Positions 52,578-62,300 of a DNA stretch of 64,000 nucleotides are shown here, piece by piece. Every line of letters starts with the position of its first letter. The first letter of the stretch is position 1. Below the pieces are notes generated by a model. That model was given only the letters and a program-made list of their open reading frames with translations. It made no database searches and was not told the DNA's origin. The stretch comes from Chryseobacterium camelliae. GTDB lineage: Bacteria > Bacteroidota > Bacteroidia > Flavobacteriales > Weeksellaceae. The DNA lies in contig NZ_CP022986.1 in assembly GCF_002770595.1 (NCBI RefSeq), forward strand, positions 3,410,001-3,474,000, read 5' to 3'. The translations under genes were made by a program, and so were the position numbers.

Positions 52578-53453
52578 ATGACTCATTTAATTTCACAAAT
52601 AAATGCATACAAGATTTTTCTGATCACCTTAATGATGCTACCGGCTGCCATATATTCTCAAAGCCGCAGATTTATTTATTCCTATTCTTTTGCTCCGGAT
52701 TCTGCAAAAACCGACAGTATGATAACAGAGTATACCAGACTTGACGTATTTCAGGATCATTCGGAATTTTTAAGCGATGTTGGTGCTAAGAAGGATTCTG
52801 CGATTTCTTCGGCGGTTAGGAATAGACAGAGTCAGGCAGATATTAAGCTTCCTGACGGTAAATATGCTAACAAGACATTTAAAAGCAAAGAGCTTATCTA
52901 TACGCTTGAATATATAGGCATACAGCCATTTAAGGTTATACGCAATCAAAAACTTAACTGGAAACTTTTAGGTGAAAGAAAGAAAATTCAGGGATATGAC
53001 TGTCAGAAAGCTTTGTTACATTACGGAGGCAGAAAGTGGGAAGCCTGGTTTACTGCTGATATCCCTCTTCAGGACGGACCTTACGTATTTAATGGACTTC
53101 CCGGATTGATCGTTCAGATGAGAGACACTGAAAATCAGCATTCATTTTTATTAGTAGAAAACTTCAAAGTACCGGATATAAAAACTAATTTGATTAATAA
53201 ACCCTATTTTGTGCCTGTTGAAGTCAGTGAAGCGCAATTCAATAAAAAGTGGAATGAGTACAGGAAAAATCCTGTAGGGGCAACCGAACAGTTTATGATG
53301 ATGAATCCGGGCCTTTTGAGTGGGGAAAGTTTTGATACGAATGGGAACAAAATTGATATGAGCCAGAAAAAGCGTGAGGAGAAGGAGTATGCAACACGCC
53401 AGCTTTATCACAATAATAATTTCATTGATTTAATTTTATACCAGAATAAGTGA
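52578..53453 (+). CDS. GLPGLI-family secreted protein
   Basis: The 291-residue protein has a signal peptide (FLITLMMLPAAIYSQ) and the family core LNWKLLGERKKIQGYDCQKA, WEAWFTADIPLQDGPYVFNG and GLPGLIVQM, the exact namesake motif. A C-terminal extension contains a Lys-rich stretch (MSQKKREEKEYATRQLY). The function is unknown. It reads away from the other GLPGLI gene and shares the motif but little else, so the pair is old or came by separate routes. Confidence 0.88.
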   Translation: MTHLISQINAYKIFLITLMMLPAAIYSQSRRFIYSYSFAPDSAKTDSMITEYTRLDVFQDHSEFLSDVGAKKDSAISSAVRNRQSQADIKLPDGKYANKTFKSKELIYTLEYIGIQPFKVIRNQKLNWKLLGERKKIQGYDCQKALLHYGGRKWEAWFTADIPLQDGPYVFNGLPGLIVQMRDTENQHSFLLVENFKVPDIKTNLINKPYFVPVEVSEAQFNKKWNEYRKNPVGATEQFMMMNPGLLSGESFDTNGNKIDMSQKKREEKEYATRQLYHNNNFIDLILYQNK

Positions 53454-53502
53454 TATTCATAGCCTTACTTATGTATCATTTACTGTTATTGTTTAGACGT
53501 TC

Positions 53503-54207
53503 TCAAAACCACAGTACTATCGGCCACGCATTATTCGCAACGTGCAGCAGGATGCTCCAGGAAAGCCCGTTTTTAACGGCTACATAAGACAAGAGCAGAC
53601 CATTGACTGCAAAAGGCATGAGGCTGACCGCCACCGTTATCATGCCTGCCCGGCTGAAGTCGAAATTATAATAATGCCAAAACCCGAAAGCGATGGCACT
53701 AAGCCAGATCAGGATAAGCCGGAAGGGGGTCCTATTTTTTGCATCGATTATTTTGGCTGTATATTTCTTCCGGATGAACAATAAAAGGCTTGCTGCGCAC
53801 AGGATACCGATCGTTGCCCAGGAGAGCTCGTAAAAGTTCAGGCCAAAAATACGGCAGATGATCAGGTAAGCGAGGGAGACCAGAGCAATCCTGAACCATC
53901 GCTCATTGTTTTGCAGGATACCCCTGAAGGCAGTTTCTTCCAGTAGAGGAGCAAGCAGTACAATTTCAAGGACAATTCTGTAGCGTGGCATGTCTTTCAT
54001 ATATTCAGGAATAACCCCGGATGAGCGGATAGGTTCTGTAATCCCCCAACGAAACAGCATCATTTGCAGTCCCGCCACCAGGGTATTGACCACAAGCATG
54101 GCGATCAGCATCAGGACGGTTAGTCTGATCTTCGATATCAGCGTTGACTGACCGGCAGGTACAGGATAACCTTTTAAAAAAGAGAAGAAGCCCGGATTAT
54201 TATTCAT
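53503..54207 (-). CDS. CPBP-family intramembrane protease
   Basis: The 234-residue membrane protein (about seven helices) has motif 1 LEETAFRGIL (EExxxR), motif 2 AIAFGFWHYYNFDF (FxxxH), and motif 3 HVANNAWPIVLW (HxxxN) at the end. These are the catalytic glutamates and histidines of CaaX-type glutamic proteases such as Rce1. The substrate is unknown. It is monocistronic. Confidence 0.9.
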   Translation of the reverse strand: MNNNPGFFSFLKGYPVPAGQSTLISKIRLTVLMLIAMLVVNTLVAGLQMMLFRWGITEPIRSSGVIPEYMKDMPRYRIVLEIVLLAPLLEETAFRGILQNNERWFRIALVSLAYLIICRIFGLNFYELSWATIGILCAASLLLFIRKKYTAKIIDAKNRTPFRLILIWLSAIAFGFWHYYNFDFSRAGMITVAVSLMPFAVNGLLLSYVAVKNGLSWSILLHVANNAWPIVLWF

Positions 54208-54527
54208 GGTTGTTTATGGGATAGATTGTTGCGCAGACTTACAAACAGTTAAGTCTTTTTTGAATACCTAATGCTATTAAGACTGCATAGTTTAGTTTTA
54301 TGGTAAAAATAGAAATTATAGTTTAATTCGCATCCTTTTATTGTCGTCATTAAGAGTACGTTTTGCCATGTATTCCTGTCAGATCATTATTCCTGAGTAA
54401 TAAACAAGAGTGTGCTGCATTATCCATATCATCAAGATATGCCACCATGCCTTTATCATGGGATTTTAAATAAAATTCATTGTTGTTTGAATTAAATTAG
54501 TATTTTAGCAGTCTGTAAATCTACAGT
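54208..54527. other. 320-base gap, AT-rich
   Basis: It contains the gene-like fragment at 54350-54496 on the minus strand and, near 54480-54508, a TTG and TATTTTAG pair spaced 18 bases that may be the promoter of the lipoprotein gene at 54528. Nothing else is recognised. Confidence 0.4.
54350..54496 (-). pseudogene. Protein-like fragment without a start, unknown family
   Basis: A 48-codon open frame reads NNNEFYLKSHDKGMVAYLDD and then MDNAAHSCLLLRNNDLTGIHGKTYS, stop. Codon choice looks coding and different from the AT-rich flanks. An internal ATG would give a 32-residue peptide. I take it as a remnant of a lost gene. Confidence 0.3.
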
Positions 54528-55013
54528 ATGAGAAATAAGCGCAGGATTGCTTTTTACTTTTTGATTGTATTATTGATAACGGTTTCATGTACCATTGTCA
54601 ACTGTATCGGTAGGGAAGATGAACCTTCAGAAAATGAATCAGGTACTTACAGGGTAGAGCTGAAATATTCCGGAGAACATCAGAAATGGACAGAAAAATT
54701 AACGGTGTCTGCCATCGTAAAAAAGAATACTGTTCCAACGGTCTCAGGCATTGATGTGTTGTCGACTAAAAAGGTTTCGGATACAGAATATGTATTTGAA
54801 GCGCAGGAAAGCCTTCCGATGCAAAAAAGCTTCACAACCAGCGCCAATGTGAAAATACTTTCGGTAAGCGGGGAAATGCATCTGAACGGTACAGATCCCG
54901 GTGAAATGACCGTAGATGTTAAAGTATATAAAAATGAACGGTTAAAATTTGAATTGCCGTTTATTTTTAAAGATGCCGGTTCCTATCCTTATTACAATGT
55001 TAATGTCAAATAG
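54528..55013 (+). CDS. Small lipoprotein, unknown function
   Basis: The 161-residue protein has a signal (FYFLIVLLITVSC) with a probable lipobox TVSC at Cys21; a second Cys is at NC. The mature part is about 130 residues of beta strands (YRVELKYSGEHQKWTEKLTV, EYVFEAQESLPMQKSFTTSA). I recognise no family. It is probably an outer-membrane or periplasmic lipoprotein. It stands between two long gaps. Confidence 0.6.
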   Translation: MRNKRRIAFYFLIVLLITVSCTIVNCIGREDEPSENESGTYRVELKYSGEHQKWTEKLTVSAIVKKNTVPTVSGIDVLSTKKVSDTEYVFEAQESLPMQKSFTTSANVKILSVSGEMHLNGTDPGEMTVDVKVYKNERLKFELPFIFKDAGSYPYYNVNVK

Positions 55014-55383
55014 AAAAAACAGGTAAGGATGATCCGGATATAAAAGCATTAACGGATCGCTGTGCGATGGGGCGTACAGGATTTCCGGTTTTCATATTCC
55101 TGTTTCTGAATGCCAGGCAAACAGATATACATCCTTAGCTGTTTTTACCATAACCTTTTAAATACAAATTTTGTTCGCATTATTCCTGTTTATATTCTCA
55201 AAATTGCTGCTGATCCTAAGCCGGTGCTTTGACCACTTCGGATAAAGTCTTTTTAATTAATCCAGCAGTAGATAAGATAAATATTCTACATTACACATTG
55301 TATTGAGTATAATTTTAACTTCCTCCTGATTTTATTTCCTAACTTTGGCGTTTCGAACCCCTTATTAACCATAATAGTACACT
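55014..55383. other. 370-base gap before map
   Basis: AT-rich, with no gene recognised. The minus strand holds a short protein-like stretch (STAGLIKKTLSEVVKAPA) ending in a stop, which may be a relic. The map promoter box lies at its right end. Confidence 0.4.
55340..55347 (+). promoter_or_regulatory. -7 box (TAACTTTG) for map
   Basis: A TAnnTTTG match 36 bases before the map start, with no clear -33 TTG at 19 bases. Confidence 0.5.
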
Positions 55384-56148
55384 ATGTCCATAACGAACGA
55401 AGCCGAATTGGCCGGAATGCAGAAGATCAGTGAAGCAGTAGCCTACACGCTCAAGGAAATGACCCAATATGCTCAGCCCGGAATGACCACAAAAGAGCTT
55501 GATGAATATGGAGCCGCAATCCTTTCGGATTTCGGAGCTAAATCTGCACCTTATCTTACCTATGGCTTCCCGGGATGGACCTGCATCAGTGTTGACAATG
55601 AATTCTGTCATGGCATTCCTTCTGACAAAAGGATTTTAAAAGAAGGTGACCTGATCAATATTGATGTTTCTGCAGAATTGAACGGCTATTGGGCAGATAA
55701 CGGAGGGTCTTTTGTCATCGGTAAAGATATTAATCGTCATCAAAGCCTCGTCGATGCCTCGAAAGCCATTTTACAGAAGGCCATCAGCAATATCAGGGGC
55801 GGGGTAAAAATTGCAGATATCGGACTGATGATGGAAACCGAAGCTAAAAAGAGAGGATTCAGGGTCATTAAGAACCTGGCCGGACATGGAGTAGGGAGGA
55901 GCCTCCATGAGCAGCCGGATGAGCTGTTCAATTATAAAAACAGGTTTGATACCCGCAGGTTCAGGAAAAATTCTGTAGTGGCTATTGAAACCTTTATCTC
56001 AACGGATTCAGCAATTGCCGTGGAACAGAACGACGGCTGGACCATGGTAGGCAATAAGGGCGGATACATGGCACAGCATGAACATACGCTTATTGTGACG
56101 GATGGTAAGCCTGTTATTTTGACGGAGATGAACGGTATCCTGAACTGA
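55384..56148 (+). CDS. map: Methionine aminopeptidase, type I
   Basis: The 254-residue enzyme removes the N-terminal Met after deformylation. It has the pita-bread fold with metal ligands in LINIDVSAELNGYWADNG (two Asp), AGHGVGRSLHEQP (His), AIETFIS (Glu) and AQHEHTLIV (Glu region). Length is normal for type I. It is monocistronic and followed by a terminator. Confidence 0.94.
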   Translation: MSITNEAELAGMQKISEAVAYTLKEMTQYAQPGMTTKELDEYGAAILSDFGAKSAPYLTYGFPGWTCISVDNEFCHGIPSDKRILKEGDLINIDVSAELNGYWADNGGSFVIGKDINRHQSLVDASKAILQKAISNIRGGVKIADIGLMMETEAKKRGFRVIKNLAGHGVGRSLHEQPDELFNYKNRFDTRRFRKNSVVAIETFISTDSAIAVEQNDGWTMVGNKGGYMAQHEHTLIVTDGKPVILTEMNGILN

Positions 56149-56355
56149 TGCTCTGAAAGCATATAAATTATTAAGCATAAAGTGGTTGATAATTTTAATA
56201 ATATCATTTTATTTATCAGAATAAGTATGAATTAAAATATATTTCATAGAAAATTTACTATAAATGTTTTGATTTTGGTTTAAAAAATTATTTAAGGCAT
56301 AGTATTTGTTATTAAGATTGCAACACCAAATCACTTCATTTATAAATACTTTCTT

Positions 56356-56386
56356 ACTCCCCGGCTGCGGCAGGGGATTTTTTTAT
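56356..56386 (+). terminator. Rho-independent terminator
   Basis: CTCCCC pairs with GGGGA around GGCTGCGGCA and is followed by TTTTTTTATG. It is the first strong terminator after map, about 210 bases downstream. Confidence 0.6.
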
Positions 56387-56471
56387 GTTTAACGGTCATG
56401 GATTTCACTTTTCAGTCCTGAAGCAAATGATTCCTCGTTAAAAAAGTAATATTAAAATTTTAAACCATTAA

Positions 56472-56486
56472 GGCACGGTTATTGTA
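56472..56486 (+). promoter_or_regulatory. Possible sigma-54 promoter upstream of the four-helix-bundle gene
   Basis: GGCACG GTTA TTGTA resembles the sigma-54 -24/-12 pattern TGGCACG-N4-TTGCA, with the first T and the C of TTGC changed. GG to G spacing is the standard ten bases. It lies 33 bases before the start. No TAnnTTTG box is present. Confidence 0.35.
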
Positions 56487-56518
56487 AAATATTGAGTACA
56501 TCAATTAAAAATATTATT

Positions 56519-56968
56519 ATGAACAACGAGAAAACCGTATCGGTACTTAACGATTTACTTAACATTACCAACGACAGAATTGAAGGATTTTCTAAAGTAG
56601 AAGACAAAGTATGGGAAAACCATTCAGGATTAAAAGCTGATTATGACCAGATGGTATCTGAATCCCAGAACATGAAAAATGACCTGATCAGACTGATCAG
56701 CGAAAAAGGAGGAGAGGCTGATAATACGACCAGTACGGCAGGCGCAATCCACAGAGCATGGATCGATGTAAAAAATACTTTTTCAGGAAACAAAGATGAA
56801 GCTACTCTTGAGAATGTAGTATTCGGGGAAAAAGCAGCGATCAAGGCTTATGAAGATGCTTTGGAAAGCGGAGACCTTTGTCCGGAAAGCACACAAGTAG
56901 TATCAGATCACCTTCATCACCTGAGATCATCATACAGCAAATTTGAGAATCTTGAAGAATCAAGATAA
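56519..56968 (+). CDS. PA2169-type four-helix-bundle protein (DUF2383)
   Basis: The 149-residue cytosolic helical protein has the family layout: SVLNDLLNITNDRIEGFSKV, then LIRLISEKGGEA, AGAIHRAWIDVKNTFSGN and FGEKAAIKAYEDALESGDLC. The fold is ferritin-like. The proteins are stress-related in some bacteria but have no known reaction. The ATG at 56519 is preferred over a codon at 56492 that adds nine residues. The gene is alone, and a strong terminator follows. Confidence 0.87.
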   Translation: MNNEKTVSVLNDLLNITNDRIEGFSKVEDKVWENHSGLKADYDQMVSESQNMKNDLIRLISEKGGEADNTTSTAGAIHRAWIDVKNTFSGNKDEATLENVVFGEKAAIKAYEDALESGDLCPESTQVVSDHLHHLRSSYSKFENLEESR

Positions 56969-56995
56969 TCTGAAAGACTGAAATCAACGTTTAAG

Positions 56996-57029
56996 GAGGC
57001 ATTTTGTAAAAAATGTCTCTTTTTTATTG
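56996..57029 (+). terminator. Rho-independent terminator
   Basis: A ten-base stem (GAGGCATTTT / AAAATGTCTC, one G-T pair) with a GTAA loop is followed by TTTTTTATTG, 28 bases after the stop of the four-helix-bundle gene. Confidence 0.85.
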
Positions 57030-57055
57030 TTACAGTTCACCAGTTTATAAAATGG

Positions 57056-57092
57056 TGCTGTCCTCACACAGGACAACCATGTCAGGACAGCA
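57056..57092. repeat. Nine-base perfect inverted repeat
   Basis: TGCTGTCCT and AGGACAGCA flank a 19-base loop that contains AGGACA again. It lies 37 bases past the 3' end of the minus-strand signalling operon and may be its terminator, although no clear T run follows on that strand. Confidence 0.4.
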
Positions 57093-57128
57093 TCTTTTAT
57101 TGAAGTAACCGGAACGGGATAAAGAATA

Positions 57129-57494
57129 TTAATCCTGTACCAGGCGGGCTACCTTTTCTTCCAGATCTTCCAGGTTGAATGGTTTGGCAACATAATCGTC
57201 GGCCCTGGCACTGGCAGCCAGCGCGGCAATATCATTGTTAGCCGTAACATAGATGACCGGAATTTTGCTGAATTCCTCATGGCTTTTCAGAAGACGGGTA
57301 GCCTCCACACCTCCGATATTAGGGATCCAGTTGTCCATCAGGATGATATCCGGACGGAATGCTGATACTTTATCTATGATATCATGGGATGTTTCGGAAA
57401 TTTCAACTTCATAGCCGCCTTCTTCAAAAATAATGGTGATCACCTCCAGGATAACGGTGTCATCATCAAAAATCAAAATCTTTTTTTTATTCAT
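57129..57494 (-). CDS. Single-domain response regulator
   Basis: The 121-residue receiver domain has the acidic pair IFDDDTVI, phospho-acceptor Asp in DIILMDNWIP, Thr in VIYVTAN and Lys in VAKPFNLEDLEE. No output domain is present, so it acts by protein contact, like CheY or Spo0F. It is the last gene of a minus-strand operon with CheB and CheR, 25 bases after CheB. Confidence 0.93.
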   Translation of the reverse strand: MNKKKILIFDDDTVILEVITIIFEEGGYEVEISETSHDIIDKVSAFRPDIILMDNWIPNIGGVEATRLLKSHEEFSKIPVIYVTANNDIAALAASARADDYVAKPFNLEDLEEKVARLVQD

Positions 57495-57519
57495 ATCATT
57501 TATTTTGAACCTAAAATTT

Positions 57520-58104
57520 TTATTGTGCTGAATATAGCTTATTAATATGGTCCGCCAGGTTTCCCGGCGTAATCAGCCGGTCATACGTGACCCTTTCCAC
57601 GGCATACTGCGGCATATAGCTAACCTCTGCCGTATCAGGATCCTGGATCCATACTTCACCCTTATTCCTTTTAATATATTTAAGGCCTTCCACTCCATCT
57701 GCGTTGGCGCCTGATAAAAGGACGCCGGTAAGGCCCTCACCAAACATTTCGGCAGCAGACTTAAATGTAATATCTATGGACGGCCTGGAATAATTCAGTT
57801 TTTCCGAACTGTCCAGTGATACTGCCTTCCTGCTTTCAAAGAGCAGGTGGTAATCTGCGGGCACAATATAAATGCCATTGACATCCATTTCCGTTTTGTC
57901 TTCAATCTCAATGACATCAACAGGGGAAAACTGCTGGAGCAGGGCAGGTAAAATACTTACCGAATGGGCTTTGCGGTGAACAACAACCAGAATCGGAAAA
58001 GCAAGAGGACTGTCAAGCTTTTTGACCATTTCCAGAATGACCTGTAAACTTCCGGCTGACCCTCCGATCACGACTAATTCCGTTGTTTTTTTCTGCGTTC
58101 CCAT
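57520..58104 (-). CDS. Stand-alone CheB-type methylesterase
   Basis: The 194-residue protein is a CheB catalytic domain with no receiver. The Ser is in VIGGSAGSLQV, the His in VVVHRKAHS, and the Asp in LLSGANADGVEGL. CheB removes methyl groups from glutamates of chemoreceptors. In Bacteroidota such CheB/CheR pairs occur without chemoreceptors and the target protein is unknown. It is 11 bases after the CheR gene. Confidence 0.9.
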   Translation of the reverse strand: MGTQKKTTELVVIGGSAGSLQVILEMVKKLDSPLAFPILVVVHRKAHSVSILPALLQQFSPVDVIEIEDKTEMDVNGIYIVPADYHLLFESRKAVSLDSSEKLNYSRPSIDITFKSAAEMFGEGLTGVLLSGANADGVEGLKYIKRNKGEVWIQDPDTAEVSYMPQYAVERVTYDRLITPGNLADHINKLYSAQ

Positions 58105-58115
58105 AGCATGGCGAT

Positions 58116-58946
58116 TTAATGGTGGTCTACTTTTTTCCAGATGCGCTGATCATCAATCTGATGATAGTATTTCCCCAAATTGGAGAACCTGAGGGTCTCT
58201 TTCGAACCCAGTGCCAGGAAGCCTAAATTTTCCAGGCTGGCGTCAAAAAGCCTGAAAACACGTTCCTGCAATGACTTATCAAAATAAATCAGCACATTGC
58301 GGCAGATCACCAGCTGGAAACTGTTGAACGAACTGTCTGAAACCAGGTTATGGGTAGACAGGATCAGTTTTTCCTGCAGGCTCTTGTCGAAACGTACACT
58401 GTCATAATTGGCGGTATAGTAATCTGAAAAATCCTTCTTCCCACCGGAAAGGATATAATTTTCAGAGTATAATTTCATCTGCTGCAAAGGAAAAACTCCC
58501 GATCGGGCCTTTTCCAGGACAGAAGGGTTGATATCGGTACCGTAAATCAGCGATTTATGATAAAGGCCGGCTTCTTTTAAAAGAATAGCAATAGAATAGG
58601 CCTCTTCGCCGGTGGAGCATCCGGCCACCCAGATCCGGATCAGGGGATAGGTTCCGAGCTGCGGGAGGATTTTCTCTCTTAATGCTTTAAAAAAGTGGGG
58701 ATCACGGAACATTTCCGTGACGTTCACTGTAATTTCTTCGATAAAATGTTTCAGGTAGTCCGGATCATTAAGCACGGTATAGCGCAGCTCTGCAAAACTG
58801 GTGAATTTATCAATCACACAGATGCGGTTGATCCTGCGCCTGAACGAGGCCCTGCTGTACTGGGAAAAATCGTACCCATACAGTTCGTAGACATCCTTGA
58901 TCAGGTGTTCTACCTCTTCGTCCTTGATGATGCTTGGTTCCAACAT
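58116..58946 (-). CDS. CheR-type protein-glutamate methyltransferase
   Basis: The 276-residue enzyme has the CheR N-terminal helical domain (residues 1-75, ASFRRRINRICVIDKFTS). The SAM-binding domain has RIWVAGCSTGEEAYSIAILL (motif I) and FQLVICRNVLIYFDKSLQER. It uses S-adenosylmethionine to methylate glutamates. The ATG overlaps the preceding response-regulator stop by one base. No methyl-accepting receptor is in the window. Confidence 0.93.
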   Translation of the reverse strand: MLEPSIIKDEEVEHLIKDVYELYGYDFSQYSRASFRRRINRICVIDKFTSFAELRYTVLNDPDYLKHFIEEITVNVTEMFRDPHFFKALREKILPQLGTYPLIRIWVAGCSTGEEAYSIAILLKEAGLYHKSLIYGTDINPSVLEKARSGVFPLQQMKLYSENYILSGGKKDFSDYYTANYDSVRFDKSLQEKLILSTHNLVSDSSFNSFQLVICRNVLIYFDKSLQERVFRLFDASLENLGFLALGSKETLRFSNLGKYYHQIDDQRIWKKVDHH

Positions 58947-59311
58947 TAAAAATATTTTTCTATGATACTGATGAGGTGATCCACATCAATAGGTTTTGAA
59001 ATGTAATCCTGTGCTCCCGCATCCAGGCATTTCTGGCGGTCTTCAGGCATTGCCTGGGCCGTTACCGCTATTACGGGCACCTGGCTGACGGAAGGCGTAC
59101 CGCGGATGATCCTGATCGCTTCATAGCCATCCATTTCCGGCATCATCATATCCATCAGCACCAGGCCGATCTCTGCATCTCCTTTCAGCAGCTCAATGGC
59201 ATCACGTGCCATCAGGGAGCTTTCCATCTGATAGCCGCGGGCTTTAAGCGTCAGCTTAAGGGCAAATATATTACGCGGATCATCATCCACAATCAAGATT
59301 TTCTTATTCAT
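58946..59311 (-). CDS. Single-domain response regulator
   Basis: The 121-residue receiver domain has IVDDDPRNIFAL, the phospho-acceptor in VLMDMMMPEMDGYEAI, VIAVTAQAM and the conserved Lys in YISKPIDVDHL. Its sequence is close to the last receiver of the hybrid kinase just upstream (shared MDMMMPEMDGYE and YISKPVDID), so one arose by duplication of the other. Its stop overlaps the CheR start. Confidence 0.93.
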   Translation of the reverse strand: MNKKILIVDDDPRNIFALKLTLKARGYQMESSLMARDAIELLKGDAEIGLVLMDMMMPEMDGYEAIRIIRGTPSVSQVPVIAVTAQAMPEDRQKCLDAGAQDYISKPIDVDHLISIIEKYF

Positions 59312-59326
59312 CAGACTTTTTGCTGT

Positions 59327-62300
59327 TTAACTTTCATACAACCAGACACGTAACAGGGACAGGAGCTGATCAATATCCACCGGCTTGGAAATATAATCCG
59401 AAGCACCGGCCGTAATGCATTTTTCCCGTTCTCCGATCATGGACTTTGCCGTAACGGCAATTACAGGAAGCCTTGTAAACATCGGCATTTTCCTGATCTG
59501 CCGGATGGTTTCATAGCCGTCCATTTCCGGCATCATCATATCCATCAGGATAACATCGATATCCGGATGCAGCTTGATCTGTTCCAGTGCCTGCTTGCCA
59601 TCCATCGCGAGAACTACTTCCACTTTATATTTTTCCAGTGCTTTGGTCAGGGAGAAAATATTCCTTACGTCATCATCCGTAATCAGGATCTTTTTTCCGC
59701 TCAGGACTTCGGTAAGCGATCCCAGGGTTTTGCTCCGGGTGATTTCGGGAGAGCTGTTCTTTTCCTCTACCAGGTGCAGGAATAAGCCTACTTCATCCAG
59801 GATCCTCTGGTAGGAGTGAGCTGTTTTTACGACAATGGAGTCTGCATACTGCTTGATCTTCAGTTCTTCGGATTTGGATAAATTCCGTTCCGTAAATATG
59901 ATGATCGGTAAATTTTCCAGCCCTTCATAGCTTTTAATGGACTCGATAATTTTATATTCATTGCCCCTGGACGGTCCTACATCGAGGATGACGCAGTCCA
60001 CCTCTTCAGAAGTCAGCGCTTTTACACTGTCTTCAACATTATCCTCTACGGAAAGTGAGATGTTAAAATTGCTCAGGAAATAATGCAGCGCGCTGGCATG
60101 CTTGGCATTTTCTTCCACGATCAGTACCTTCTGTGGGGATTTGCGCAGTGCTTCCTCAATTTTTTTGAATACATCCGTCATCTGTTCCAATGCAACCGGT
60201 TTGTTGATGAAATCTATAGCGCCCCGCATCAGGCTTTCTTTTTTCACCTGCAAGGAGGACATCATGTGTACCGGAATATGTTTGGTCTGGGAATTATTCT
60301 TCAGTTCATCCATCACCTGCCATCCGTCCCTTACCGGGAGCTGTACATCCAGTAAGACAGCTGACGGCCGATACTGTAAGGCTGCAGAAAGCGCATGGTC
60401 CCCACGCACCACTACCACACCTTTGTACTGCTGCATCCGGGCATATTTCAGGAGCGCTTTGGCAAAATGCGTGTCGTCTTCAATAATCAGGATTACCCTG
60501 TCGCCTTCACCGATATCGTCACGGTCATCAGCTACATCTTCCGGAATTTCCAGTACCATGGAAGTCTTTGCCGGCTGCGGTTCTTCCAGGTCCAGGATCT
60601 GTTTGATTTCCTGTACGTCTTCCTGGATAATTTCTACCAGATCCTGATCGGTCTGCATATGCACTTCTTTCGACAGTGCATTCATCGGGATAGAAAGCGT
60701 GAACTCACTTCCTTCATTGACCTTGCTTTTCAGCGTCAGTTCACCTCCTAAAAGCCTTGCGATCTCACGGCTGATGGAAAGTCCGAGGCCGGTACCGCCA
60801 AATTTTCTGCGCGTAGACCCGTCTGCCTGCTGGAAGGCTTCGAAAATGATATGCTGCTTGTCTTCCGGGATTCCGATGCCGGTATCTTTCACCGTGAAGT
60901 TGATAAAGTTTTTCTGTTTCGGATCTTTCGTGATCTGCAATCCTATGCTGCCCTCCGTGGTGAATTTAAGCGCATTGGACAGAAGGTTACGAAGTACCTG
61001 GTCCAGCCTGAGCCGGTCTGTTTCTATAGAACTGCCTAACTGTTGATCGATATCGATGTCAAAACGGATTCCTTTGTCCTGTACCAACGGATTGAACAGG
61101 TTCTGCAGGTCTTTCACCACTTCATGGATCATGACATCCTGGTATTCCAGCGTCATTTTTCCAGATTCTATCTTAGCCAGGTCAAGAATCTCGTCAATAA
61201 GGGTAAGAAGACTGCTTCCGGAGCTCTGGATCACTTTGGCAGATTCTACCTGGTCTTCATTCAGGTTTTCATCAGGATTTTCAGCCATAAGACGGGACAG
61301 CAGGAGGATTGAGTTCAGCGGTGTGCGCAGTTCATGCGACATATTCGCCAGGAACTCAGATTTATATTTTGTGCTTAATGCCAATTCCTCTGCCTTTTTC
61401 TGGATTTCAATATTCCGTTCGGCAATCAGGTGGTTTTTCTCTTCCAGCAGTTTAGAACGTTCCTCCAGTTCACTGTTGGTCTGCATGAGTTCTTCCTGCT
61501 GCACCCTCAGTTCTTCTTCAGAAGCCTGGAGCTTTTGGGTCTGTGCTTCAAGTTCCGTATTGAGGTTTTCGAGTTCAGAATGCTGCATCTGCAGTTCTTC
61601 TGCCTGGGCCTGGGTCTCTTCCAGCAGGCGTTGTTCCTTTTCACGGGCTTTGGCAGCAGAAAGTGCAATGGCAATGTTCCTTGTGCCTTCAACACAGTAT
61701 TCTATCCTGTCCTGGTCGAAATTCGTTGTGGAATTCAGTTCCATAACCCCATAACATTCCCTTCCCACCATAATAGGAGCCAGGAGAATACCGTCAATTT
61801 TCATTTTGCTGCCGGCAAAGGTAACGGCAAAATCATTATCATCAAGGTCATTAAAGATCCTTGTTTTCCTGTTTTTGAAAACCTGCCCTACCATGCCTTC
61901 ACCGGGTTCAAACACCTTTTTCATGGCATCTTCCAGTCCGACGGCCTTGCTGAGTTTCAGCATTCCGTCATCCAGAAGGTAAATGGCTCCATTGATGCAT
62001 TTTCCGTAATCAATCATCTGATTCATGGCATTTTCGGTCACTTCTTTTACGGATTTATTTCCTACCAGCGATTCATTCAGCATTGCAAGGCCCTTCTGGC
62101 GCCAGTCGCTTTTGTTGATCTGCTCAAAAGACTTTTTCAGGGAATCCGTCATGTGGTTCAGGGACCCGACCAGGTCTCCGAGATCATCTTCGGAGGTGTC
62201 CACAACTTTCTGGCTGTAGTCGCCATTGGCTACCTGGTTGGCAATTTTTCGGATGGCATTTACCCGTCTTGTGATCTCAAGGTCCTTTGCTTTAAGCTCA

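Larger units (their letters stand above)
56149..56518. other. 371-base gap between map and the four-helix-bundle gene
   Basis: AT-rich without a recognised gene. It contains the map terminator and a possible sigma-54-type promoter, both listed. The region 56150-56350 shows nothing that I can assign. Confidence 0.45.
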
